Assembly: GCA_023014365.1 (NCBI GenBank)
Contig: JAEBUN010000013.1
Span: forward strand, 434,001 to 498,000
Reading direction: 5' to 3'
Length of the DNA stretch: 64,000 bases
Origin: Lepiota brunneoincarnata
Lineage: Eukaryota > Basidiomycota > Agaricomycetes > Agaricales > Agaricaceae
The translations under genes were made by a program, and so were the position numbers. Shown one piece after another: positions 54,072 through 64,000 of this stretch (within the stretch, counting starts at the first letter, position 1; every line of letters begins with the position of its first letter). The notes below the pieces were generated by a model that did not search any database, had not been told where the DNA came from, and was given only the letters and a program-made list of their open reading frames with translations.

Positions 54072-57000
54072 TCATACACCATAATGCACAAAAGGCACCC
54101 AAAAGTGAAACGAATCGTGGCTCGATTTTCGCAGCTCCTTCACCGCTTCATGTAATGCCGACGCCGCTCGTTTGCTGTTTGGCTCCCCTCCAGAAAGAAG
54201 TCTCTCGTAAACCTTTTCAGCAATTACCGGAGCAACATCATCGGGTACAGACCACATCGTTCCAATAACACTCCGATATCCTGCTCCCAACATCGCACCA
54301 GTAATATGCACCGCTTCATCCGATACTTTCTCATCTCCGGTCGCCGTTTCACAAGCCGATAAAAACGCAAGATCGGCATGGGTAAATGGTTTCGCAACAA
54401 TGTCCGTGATTGTCAAACGCCGATCATGGAGGCAGAAACCACTCTGTGTAGGTTCTTGCACGTCCTGGACAGCATGGCATGCCAGGTGAGCCCAGCCGTT
54501 GTTTGCCATGCGGGCCAGCACTTGCTCTCCTGTTGCCTCCTCGTCCCTAAGCACTTCAAACCTCCACCCAGAGTCGGCAGAGAATAGCTTTTCTACTTTT
54601 GCCAGCTCTCTCTCAGCACCCGGAAGCGAGCTTTGTCCGGGAGTGTTGGTCATGGCGACACCAACAAGCTGATTTGGCGGCTCCGGCGGGTGCCTCGCCG
54701 CTCTTGCCTGCAACAAGGCATTAACTGTCGGTGTGTATGACGAGACAACATAATTGAAAACGCCTTCTACTATTCCAGCCGCATTTTTGCGACAGGCGGC
54801 ATGGAGAGGGAGGAAGGTGAGGGGTCCGGTTGGGCACCACCAGATATGGGGAAGGGTCGAAGGCGTCAGACCCGCCTATCTGAAACTCAAGTCAGTAGGC
54901 GCACTTCACCACAGCAAGTGACCCTTACCGTCAAACCTAAGCCTCGAAGAACAGGACCTACAATGGTCGAATATATCCTTTCGAGAATCGGTTGCTATGC
55001 GTGAACCACTAACTGCGACTTGTCTACCGGCACGGTCCTCCCATCTCTGAGCGAGACAAGGAATTCGCAAGATATCTCCCTAGTGATTTCTGCATCCTTC
55101 TCCACGTCCTCGTAACGCAAATTTTCCAGTGGGATATGCAGGACTTTGTCTCTGCCTTGCTCGAGTATTAGCGCATCGCAGCGGCGTTCAAAAACGTTGA
55201 TGACCACCACAGGTCCAGAGCTGGCGGCGTTCTTCAGAACAGAGACCTTCTTCGGAAGAAGGAAATCCTCGAAGCCTTGAAGTGATCGGATCTTCGTCAC
55301 AAGCGAATCCCATTTCTCTGCAAGACGATGATGACGCTGGGTTTCTTTCTCGACCGAGCTCTTAACATTACTGGGTGGTATCATGGCGTGTTCCCGGGTG
55401 GCTGCACTCTGGAGCTCATGTGAGATTTGCGTGAACTCGGTGCAGATATCTGGGTGGCGTTGACGGAGGTCATGAACAGAAGTTCGGAGATTGAGCAGCT
55501 GATTCCAGACGACTGAACGTCCGTGTTCAAGCCACTCGAGTGCAAGATCTGGATCGCCGGCTTGAATAGCGAATGCGGCTGCCTCTCTTGGAATGTCACC
55601 GAGATCATTGAGTTGTGAATGGCGGGTAGCGATGGGATCCCCAATCCAAGCAATTTGTGGAATGAGATCAATCGCTCGACGGTATGCAATGAGGGCAGAC
55701 GGTGGATCCCGTATGGTTTCTAGCCGGGCCCATTGTCGACATGCACGGGATCGGAGCAAGGGTGAGCCAATGGTGGAGGTTGCAGCTGATCGAAGGTGTG
55801 AGATGGCTTCATCCAAGTCGTTCCGTGACCTGGTATGGCGAAACTGAAGGTCAAAGGAAGTCCCGAGGTAGTTGAGCCACGCTGGCTTGTCGGCGTGTCC
55901 GTCTGGGGTGAGTGACACTGCCTGTTGTAGATGTTTGATTGCATTCTTGATGTCGCTCAGCATTCCTCTGTGCTGAAACATGCTCTGGAAGGAAGTCCCA
56001 AGGTTGGAGAGGAGTGTCGGTTTGTAGATGTGTCCATCTGGGATAAGCAACATTCCCTGCCGATAACTCTTGATCGCCTCTTCAAGGTCACTAAGCATCC
56101 CTGTGCATTCAAATTGACCCTTGAAGGAAATTCCGAGATTGTTGAACAACACTGGCTTGAGGGGGTGTTCATCTGGGGTGAGCGACACTGCATGCTTTTG
56201 GTTCTCAATTGCTGCCTTGAGATCACTCTGCATCCTTGTGTGGTGAAACCGAGTCTCGAGGGAGGTTCCCTAGGTTGGTGAGCAGTCCTGGCTTGTGTAC
56301 ATGTCCATCTGGAATGAGCAATGCTGCCAGCTGAAGATTCTTGATTGCCTCTGCAATGTCACTCATTGTCCCAGTGCGCCGGAATCGACTCTCGAGTGAG
56401 TTCCCAAGGTTGCCGAGATACATTGCCTTGTCAGCATGTCCATCTGGGGTGAGCAACACTGCCTGCCGTTGATATTTGATCGCCTCCTCAATGTCGCTGA
56501 GCATCCCTGTGTGCTCGTATTGTCTCTCGAAGGAAATTCCAAGGCAGGACAATAATCCGGGTTTACGGATGTGCCCATCTGGGAGAAGCAACGTTGCATG
56601 TTGTTGAAACTTGATCGCCTCCTCGAGGTCACCCAACATCCCTGTCTGCTCAAACCGTCTGCAGAAGGAATTCCCGAGGTTGGCAAGCCGCATTGGTTCG
56701 TCAGGATGTCCATCCGGGGTGAGCACCACCGCGTGCTGTTGAAACTTGATTGCTTCCTCTATGTTGGCCAGCATCCCTGTGTGCTCAAACAGACTTGCAA
56801 AAGCAGACGCAAGGTTGTTGAGAAATGTTGGCTTGTGGATGTGGCTATCCGGGGTAGGCAAATTTGCCTGTTGAAAGTTACTGATTGCCTCCTCGAGGTC
56901 ACTAAGCATCCCAGTGCACATAAACCGACTACTGAAGGAAGTCCCAAGGCTATTGAGCCGTGCTGGTTTGTCAGCATGTCCATCCGGAGTGAGCAGTACT

Positions 57001-58371
57001 GCCTGCTTCTCATACCTGATCGTCTCCTCGAGGTCGCTGAACATCCCTGTGCGCTCAAATCGGCGCTCTAAGGAAATCCCGAGGTTGTGGAGCAGTGATG
57101 GTTCGTCGGGGTGTCCATCTGGGGCAAGCGACATCCGCCTGACGACAGTGCTTAATTGCCTCCTCCAGGTCACTCGGCATCCCCGTACACTCAAACCGAC
57201 TCCCAACGCAATTCCCAAGGTTGGAGAGCCACCCCGGTTTGTCAGGATGATCATCTGGGGTGAGCAACACCGCCTGTTGAAGATTCTTGACCGCGTCCTC
57301 GATGTCGCTCAGAATCCCTGTGCCCTCAAACCGCCTTGCGAAGGAACCCCCGAGGCCATTAAGCAATGCTGGTTTGGAGGTGTGTCCATCTGGGGTGAGT
57401 AGCACCGCACACTGTTGATATTTAATTGCCTCATCGAGGTCCCTTTGTGCTCCTGTGTGTTCAAACCAACTCCTGAGTGTATTTCCGAGGCTGTTAAGCA
57501 TCGCTGGTTTGTCCGGATGTCCGTCTGGGGCAAGCATCACCGCTCGCTGCTTGCTCTGGATCGCCTTCTCGAAGTCGCTCGGCATCCCTTTGCACTCAAA
57601 CCGATGCTCAGAGGGAAGTCCCAAGGTTGGATAACAACCCTGGCGTGCCGGGATGTCCATCCTGGGCGAGCATCAACCCCTGCTCAAAATTCTTGATCGC
57701 CTTCTCGAGGTCGCTTAGCGTCCCTTTACGCCCAAATTGACTCACGAGGGAACTCCCGAGGTTGGAGAGGAACGCTGGTTTGTCGGGATCTCCATCTGGG
57801 ACGAGGATCACTGCCCGTTGAAAATTCTTGATTGCCTTTTCAAGATCCCTCAGCATCCCTGTGCGTCGAAATAGCCTCTCGAAGGACACTCCAAGGTTGG
57901 AGAACCGCCCTGGCTTGCCGGGATGCCCATCCGGGGTGAGCAACACCGCCTGCTGGAGACTCTCAACTGCCTCCTCGAGGTCGCTCAGCACCCCTTTACG
58001 CATAAATCGACTCTCAAGGGAAATACCGAGGTTGTTGAGCATTGGTGGCTTGTTGGTATGTCCATCCGGGACGAGTGCCACTGCCTGCTGTTTATTGTTG
58101 ATCGCCTCTTCGAGGTCGCTCATAATCCCTGTGCGTTTAAATCGATCCTCGAGGGAAGTTCCAATGCTGTAGAGTAGTCCTGGCTTGTTGGCGTGTCCAT
58201 CTGGGGTGAGTGACACCGCCCGCTGCTGAAGCTGAATCGCTTCATTGAGGACGCTGAGCACGCCCTGTATCCTTAAACACATGGTAGAACCTTGCTCCCA
58301 GCTGTGGCAAGTATCCTTGCTCTGACAGCATCGTACTGGTTTTTTTCAAATGCAGTGATGCTGTGCGCCAT
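54072..58371 (-). CDS. TPR-CHAT protein, copy 4 (frames broken by inserted bases)
   Basis: Start MAHSITAFEKNQYDAVRARI at 58371. About nineteen 45-aa repeats in the same order as in copy 5 (for example AQRDLDEAIKYQQCAVLLTP, MLANIEEAIKFQQHAVVLTP). Then LALEWLEHGRSVVWNQLLNL, a phase-0 intron and the CHAT domain (NGWAHLACHAVQD, LAFLSACETATGDE, FWVPFVHYGV). One-base insertions relative to copy 5 are seen near 57600, 57127, 56263, 55076, 55050 and 54865. The first repeat is also out of frame with the start near 58265-58300. Discounting these the product is about 1415 residues. Confidence 0.83.
54880..54928 (-). other. Intron before the CHAT exon, TPR-CHAT copy 4
   Basis: 49 nt, GTAAGG...GTTTCAG, phase 0, with CTACTGAC as a likely branch site. 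Confidence 0.75.
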
Positions 58372-58388
58372 AATCTTCGATATGTTCA

Positions 58389-58451
58389 CTAACAAATTTA
58401 GCGAAGATGGTTAGCCCGACAGAAGACAGATCTCAAGATAAAGTGTAGTAC
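58389..58451 (-). other. Putative 5'-UTR intron, TPR-CHAT copy 4
   Basis: 63 nt, GTACTACACTTT...TTTGTTAG, with GGCTAACC inside. It is at the same distance from the ATG as in the other copies. Confidence 0.5.
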
Positions 58452-59873
58452 CTATGACGAGCCAGGCAAGACAACTAGGCTCACGGGGGATGAACGCAAG
58501 AGTGGGTGTTATTGTAATCGTCCAACAGCCTTGCTGTCGAACTGATTAGTGATGTGGCTGTGTAACGAGCGTTTTCCCGTTTAAACAGATTAAAAAGTAG
58601 ATTATGTTTGATGTTTGAAGCACAGGCGAGAAGCTACATGTACTTAGCCAGTCGAAGTCTGCTACACAGCGGAGTATAGGTAGAACATGGGGGATCAGCA
58701 GACCAGCGAATCGACAGGGGACGGGAATACCAGGTCAATTTAGGGACAAAGCTCGAGTCCTAGGCGAGCCCGGGACCCTTGGTTGACAAAGTGTGAGCAT
58801 ACTATGACTTTGCCGGGGGTATTGAGGGGAGGGTAGGTGGTGGGGCGATAGTCGTAGGGGGTCGTTGGGGGTCAAAAGGCACTATTTTTTTTCTGCCTGC
58901 TTTAGGTGCCAATTCAATACCATGGTCGGGGCACGCACTAAATCCTGAAGTATTGTCCTAAGGAGAGTTCTGTGAAAGACTCATCGATAAGCCAACTCAG
59001 GGTCCTCATCGAGTGGTGAAAGTGCATTCACATGAAAGGTACAGCTGGACACCGACCAGCAGACAAGCAACGAAGTGCAGGCAAGGCTGAGTTGAAACTC
59101 GTACCAGTGACTTGGTGATTTGAAGGGGGACCTCCGAGAAATTGTGAGCACCTGTATTGGATGAGAGCTCGGTTGGAAAACAAACTCGGTTCAATCCCAA
59201 GACCTCGCACTTTCGTAGCCCATTGCCCTATCTTCAGCAATGGCCGGCCTGATACTCAGGTAAGAGGGCTGGACCAACGACAGGTTCAGAAACATACCCA
59301 CAGTCATCATCACTAACGTAGCTTCCAGGCTTTGATCGCCCGGAGCCAGGAATAATTTCTATCTGAGCAACCAGCGACGGCTGCAGGTGCAACTGTCGTC
59401 TCTGCCCAACAACCTATGTCTTCCTCGTCCACAATAGCGTGCCCTATACTGCATCTCCTTTCCGACAAGAAACTCCTGCCATGTAGACCTGCAAGAGAGT
59501 TGAGATCGAAAAGCATCAGGCTGCGCACCGTTTTGTGAAGTGAGCCTCTATCCCTAGTAGCAACTCGCTAAAACCCGGCCAACAAGTCCCTGCATGAGAA
59601 ATACAAACGGAGCTCCTAGAAAAAGTCATAAACAAGGGGAAAGTCAGACTCACCTCTTCAGGACAGGAGCAGGGATTGAGGCGATACGGAAGGGGGTGGA
59701 CTGCTCCGGAGTGGTGTCATGTGCGTTGGCATTCGTCATGTGTGGAGGTCGTCCAGGGAGAGGCTACTTGTATTGTATGAAAAAACACAAGAGGAACTAT
59801 TCAGTATCATACAAAAACATACAAGGGCCAGCTGTATCATCACGAAGACAGTAATGCAGTGATCAGTATTCAT
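58452..59873. other. Spacer between TPR-CHAT copies 4 and 5
   Basis: It includes a copy of the spacer block (around 58920-59060, GGGGCACGCACTAAATCC) and a SINE-like piece at about 59180-59260. No gene is supported. Confidence 0.45.
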
Positions 59874-62800
59874 CAAACACCAGTAATGTACGAAAGGCAC
59901 CCAGAAGTGAAACAAGTCATGACTTAGCCCTCGCAGCTCCTTCACCGCTTCATGCAGCGCCCAGTGCAGCTCGCTCGCTGTTTCGGCTCCCCTCCAGAAA
60001 GAAGTCTCTCGTAAACCTTTTCAGCAATTACCGGAGCAACATCATCGGGTACAGACCACATCGTTCCAATAACACTCCGATATCCTGCCCCCAACATCGC
60101 ACCAGTAATATGCACCGCTTCATCCGATACTTTCTCATCCCCAGTTGCCGTTTCGCAAGCTGACTAAAAACTGCAAGATCGGCATGGGCAAATGGTTTCG
60201 CAACAATGTCTGTGATTGTCAAACGCCGATCATGGAGGCAGAAACCACTCTGCGTAGGTTCTTGCACGTCCTGGACAGCATGACATGCTAGGTGAGCCCA
60301 GCTATTGTTTGCCATGCGGGTCAGCACTTGCTCTCCTGTTGCCTCCTCGTCCCTAAGCACTTCAAACCTCCACCCAGAGTCGCCGGAGAATAGCTTTTCT
60401 AGTTTTGCTAGTTCTTTCTCGGCACCGGGAAGTGAGCTTTGCCCGGGAGTGTTGGTCATGGTGACACCAACAAGCTGATTTGGTGGCTCCGGCGGGTGCC
60501 TGATCGTTCTTGCCCGCAATAAGGCATTAACTGTCGGTGTGTATGACGAGACGACATAATTGAACACCCCATCTACTATTCCAGCTGTAGTTTTGTGACA
60601 GGCGGCATGGAGAGGGAGGAAGGTGAGGGGCCCGGTTGGGCACCACCAGATATGGGGAAGGTTCGAAGGGTCAGACCCGCCCATCTGAAACTAAAGTCAG
60701 TGGATGCACCCCACTACAGCAAGTATTCCCTACCGTCAAACCTAAGCCTCGAAGAATAGGCCCTACAATGTTCGAATATATACCCTCGAGAATGGTTCCT
60801 ATGCGTGAGCCACTGACTGCGACTTGTCTACCGGCACGGTCTTCCCATCTCTGAATGAGACGAGGGTTCGCAAGATATTTCCCTAGTGATTTCTGCATCT
60901 TCTCCACGTCCTCGCAGCGCAGATTTTCCAGTGGAATATGCAGGACTTTGTCTCTGCCTTGCTCGAGTACTAGCGCATCGCAGCGGCGTTCAAAAACATT
61001 AATGACCACCACAGGTCCTGAGCTGGCGGCGTTCTTTAGAACAGAGACCTTCTTTGGAAGAAGGAAATCCTCGAAGCCTTGAAGTGATCGGATCTTCGTC
61101 ACAAGCAAATCCCACCTCTCTGCAAGACGATGATGACGCTGGGTTTCTTCCTCGAGCGAGCTCATGACATTGTTGGGTGGTATCATGGTGTGTTCCCGGG
61201 TGGCTGCACTCTGGAGCTCATGTGAGATTTGCGTGAACTCGGTGCAGATATCTGGGTGGCGTTGACGGAGATCATGAACAGAAGTTCGGAGATTGAGCAG
61301 CTGATTCCAGACGACTGAGCGTCCTTGTTCAAGCCACTCGAGTGCAAGATCTGGATCGCCGGCTTGAATAGCGAATGCGGCTGCCTCTCTTGGAATGTCA
61401 CCGAGATCATTGAGCTGTGAATGGCGGGTAGCGATGGGGTCTCCGATCCAAGCAATTTGCGGAATGAGATCAATCGCTCGACGATATGCGACAAGGGCGG
61501 ACGGTGGATCCCGTATGGTTTCTAGACGGGCCCATTGTCGACATGCACGGGATCGGAGCAGGGGCGAGCCAATGGTGGAAGTTGCAGCTGATCGAAGATG
61601 TGAGATTGCTTCATCCAAGTCGTTCCGTGACCTGGTATGGCGAAACTGAAGGTCAAAGGAAGTCCCGAGGTAGTTGAGCCACGCTGGCTTGTCGGCGTGT
61701 CCGTCTGGGGTGAGTAATACTGCCTGTTGTAGATGTTTGATTGCATTCTTGATGTCGCTCAGCACTCCCGCGTGCCGAAATAGGCTCTGGAAGGAAGAGC
61801 CGAGGTTGGAGAGGAACGTTGGTTTATGTGTGTGTCCATCTGGGGTGAGCAACACTGCCCGCTGATAATTATTGATTGCCTCTTCAAGGTCACTAGGCAT
61901 CCCCGTGCGTTCAAATTGGCTCTTGAAAGAAATTCCAAGGTTGTTGAACAACATTGGTTTGAGGGGGTGTCCATCTGGGGTAAGTGACACTGCGTGTTTC
62001 TGGTTCTCAATTGCTGCCTCAAGATCACTCTGCACCCTTGTGTGGTGAAACCGACTCTGGAAGGAGATTCCCAGGTTGGTGAGCAGTGCAGGCTTGTGTA
62101 TATGTCCATCTGGGATGAGCAATGCTGCCTGCTGAAGATTCTTGACCGCCTCCGCAACATCACTCATTGTCCCAGTGTGCCGGAATCGACTCTCGAGCGA
62201 ATTCCCAAGGTTGCCGAGATACATTGGCTTGTCAGGATGTCCATCAGGCGTGAGTAACACTGCCTGCCGTTGATATTTGATTGCCTCCTCAATGCTGCTG
62301 AGCACACCCGTGTGCCCATATTGTATGTCGATGGAATTTCCAAGACGGGAAAGTGATCCCGGTTTATGGGCATGCCCATCTGGGAGGAGCAACACTGCAT
62401 GCCGTTGGAACTTGATCGCCTCCTCGAGGTCACTTAACATCCCCGTCTGCTCAAACCGACTCCTGAAGGAACTCCCGAGGTTGACCAGCCATGTTGGTTT
62501 GTCAGGATGTCCATCTGGGGTGAGCAACACCGCATGCTGTTGAAACTCGATCGCCTCCTCAATGTTGGCCAGCATACCTGTGTGCTCAAACCGACTTGCA
62601 AGGGAAGACCCAAGGTTGTTGAGGAGCGCTGGTTTGCGGATGTTGCTTTCTGGGGTAAGCAACTCTGCCTGTTGAAAGTTACTGATCGCCTCCTCGAGGT
62701 CATTAAGTATCCCAGTGCACGTAAACCGTTTACTGAAGGAAATCCCAAGGTTATTGAACCGTGTTGCTTTGTCAGCGTGTCCATCCGGACTGAGCAGTAC

Positions 62801-64000
62801 TGCCTGCTTCTGATACATGATTGTCTCCTCGAGGTCGCTCAGCATCCCTGTGCGCCGAAATAGGTGCATTAAGGAAGTCCCGAGGTTGTGGAGCAGTGAT
62901 GATTCGTCGGGGTGTCCATCTGGGGCAAGCGACACTGCCTGACGACAGCCTTCGATTGCCTCCTCCAGGTCACTCAGCATTCCCGTGCGCTCAAACCTAC
63001 TCCCAATAAAATCCCCGAGATTGGAGAGCCACCCTGGTTTGTCAGGATGATCATCTGGGGTGAGCAACACCGCCTGCTGAAGATTCTTGATCGCCTCCTC
63101 GATGTCGCTCAGCATCCCTGTGCCCTCGAACCGCCTTGCAAAGGAACCCCCGAGGCCGTTAAGCAATGCTGGTTTGCAGATGTGTCCATCTGGGGTAAGT
63201 AGTACCGCACGCTGTTGATATTTAATTGCCTCATCGAGGTCCCTTTGTGCTCCTGTGTGTTCAAACCGACTACTGAGGGTATTCCCGAGGCTGTTAAGCA
63301 TCGCTGGCTTGTCGGGATGTCCGTCTGGGGCAAGCATCACCGCTCGCTGCTTGGTCTGGATCGCCTTCTCGAGGTCGCTCGACATCCCTTTGAACTGAAA
63401 CAGATCCCCGAGGGAAGTCCCAAGGTTGGATAACAGCCCTGGTATGTCAGGATCTCCATCCCGGGCGAGCATCACCCCCTGCTCAAAAGTCTTGATCGCC
63501 TTCTCGAGGTCACTTAGCAGCCCTTTACGCCCAAATCGACTCATAAGGGAACTCCCGAGGTTGGAGAGGAACGCTGGTTTGTCGGGATCTCCATCTGGGA
63601 CGAGGATCACCGCCCGTTGAAAATTCTTGATTGCCTCCTCAAGGTCCCTCAGCATCCCTGTGCGTCGAAACTGCCTCTCTAGGGAAACTCCAAGGTTGGA
63701 GAGACGCCCAGGCTTGTCGGGATGTCCATCCGGGGTGAGCCACACCGCCTGCTGTAAACTCTTTATTGCCTCTTCGAGGTCGCTCAGCATCCCTCTACGC
63801 ACAAATCGACTCTCAAGGGAAATACCGAGGTTGTTGAGCATTGGTGGCTTGTTGGGATGTCCATCTGGGACGAGTGCCACCGCCTGCTGTTTATTGTTGA
63901 TGGCCTCTTCGAGGTCGCTCATAATCCCTGTGCGTTGAAATCGATCCTCGAGGGAGGTTCCAATACTGTAGAGTAGCCCCGGCTTGTCGGGGTGTCCATC
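59874..64000 (-). CDS. TPR-CHAT protein, copy 5 (5' end beyond the window)
   Basis: The best preserved copy. One frame of 1083 codons (60671-63922) holds eighteen 45-aa repeats, the linker LALEWLEQGRSVVWNQLLNL and the region up to the intron. The array continues past 64000, so the N-terminus is missing. The CHAT exon reads LPHIWWCPTGPLTFLPLHAA, NSWAHLACHAVQD and SQLAKRQLGMRKYRM, the last being out of frame: two added bases near 60165-60175 break the catalytic Cys motif. Further added bases lie near 59955, 59985 and 59890. Most similar to copy 4 throughout. Confidence 0.85.
60685..60733 (-). other. Intron before the CHAT exon, TPR-CHAT copy 5
   Basis: 49 nt, GTAGGG...GTTTCAG, phase 0. The donor is GTAGGG where the other four copies have GTAAG. 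Confidence 0.75.

Noticed and set aside
59180..59260. A tRNA gene near GGTTCAATCCC
   Set aside because: Only a B-box-like piece is present; no cloverleaf or A box. Better read as a SINE fragment.
34578..63922. Regular repeats that might suggest a CRISPR array or satellite
   Set aside because: The period is 135 bp, equal to 45 codons of a TPR-like unit, with no spacers. The genome is eukaryotic.

Overview
The window is eukaryotic and reads like a basidiomycete, most likely an Agaricomycete. The reasons are very short GT-AG introns (47-63 nt), Ty3/gypsy and Ty1/copia elements of mushroom type, a hAT-like element, and a tandem family of TPR-CHAT genes. I see no prokaryotic features. I cannot name the species.

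Layout. (1) 1-9789: remains of LTR elements on the + strand. The 3' LTR of one of them (1100-1175, continuing at 9418-9789) is split by a young, nearly complete chromodomain Ty3/gypsy element at 1176-9417 (minus strand, two 698-bp LTRs, TSD CTGAC). That element carries gag, a -1 frameshift signal, pol with one in-frame TGA, a chromodomain and two overlapping ORFs at its 3' end. (2) 9790-14585: mostly non-coding, made of locally duplicated blocks whose partners lie at 28854-32600. (3) 14586-28853: an old, decayed gypsy element (minus strand, TSD ATGG). Its right LTR holds two nested insertions, a 1492-bp hAT-like element (TSD GGTGGATG) and a copia element (TSD GTGAA). The copia element is itself interrupted by a 462-bp solo LTR (TSD GTGTC). 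Removing the insertions restores a right LTR of exactly 595 bp, equal to the left one. (4) 28854-33270: partner of the duplicated blocks, a solo LTR (TSD AGGG), and an inserted segment carrying a complete hammerhead-ribozyme motif (32091-32148). (5) 33277-64000: five tandem minus-strand genes for TPR-CHAT proteins, each an array of 45-aa TPR-like repeats followed by a caspase-like CHAT domain.

The TPR-CHAT cluster is the main host gene content. The five copies share start context, a 5'-UTR intron (located in four copies), a phase-0 intron just before the CHAT domain, and homologous spacers, so the unit (gene plus spacer, about 5.8-7.8 kb) has duplicated in tandem. Copies 1 and 2 are close relatives, as are copies 4 and 5; copy 3 stands apart. 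The family resembles fungal and bacterial TPR-CHAT proteases. What these copies cleave or sense is not visible here.

Almost every frame break in the five genes is a single inserted base relative to its sister copy, never a deletion. This looks more like uncorrected insertion errors in a hard-to-polish repeat than true gene death, so the broken genes should be checked before being called pseudogenes.
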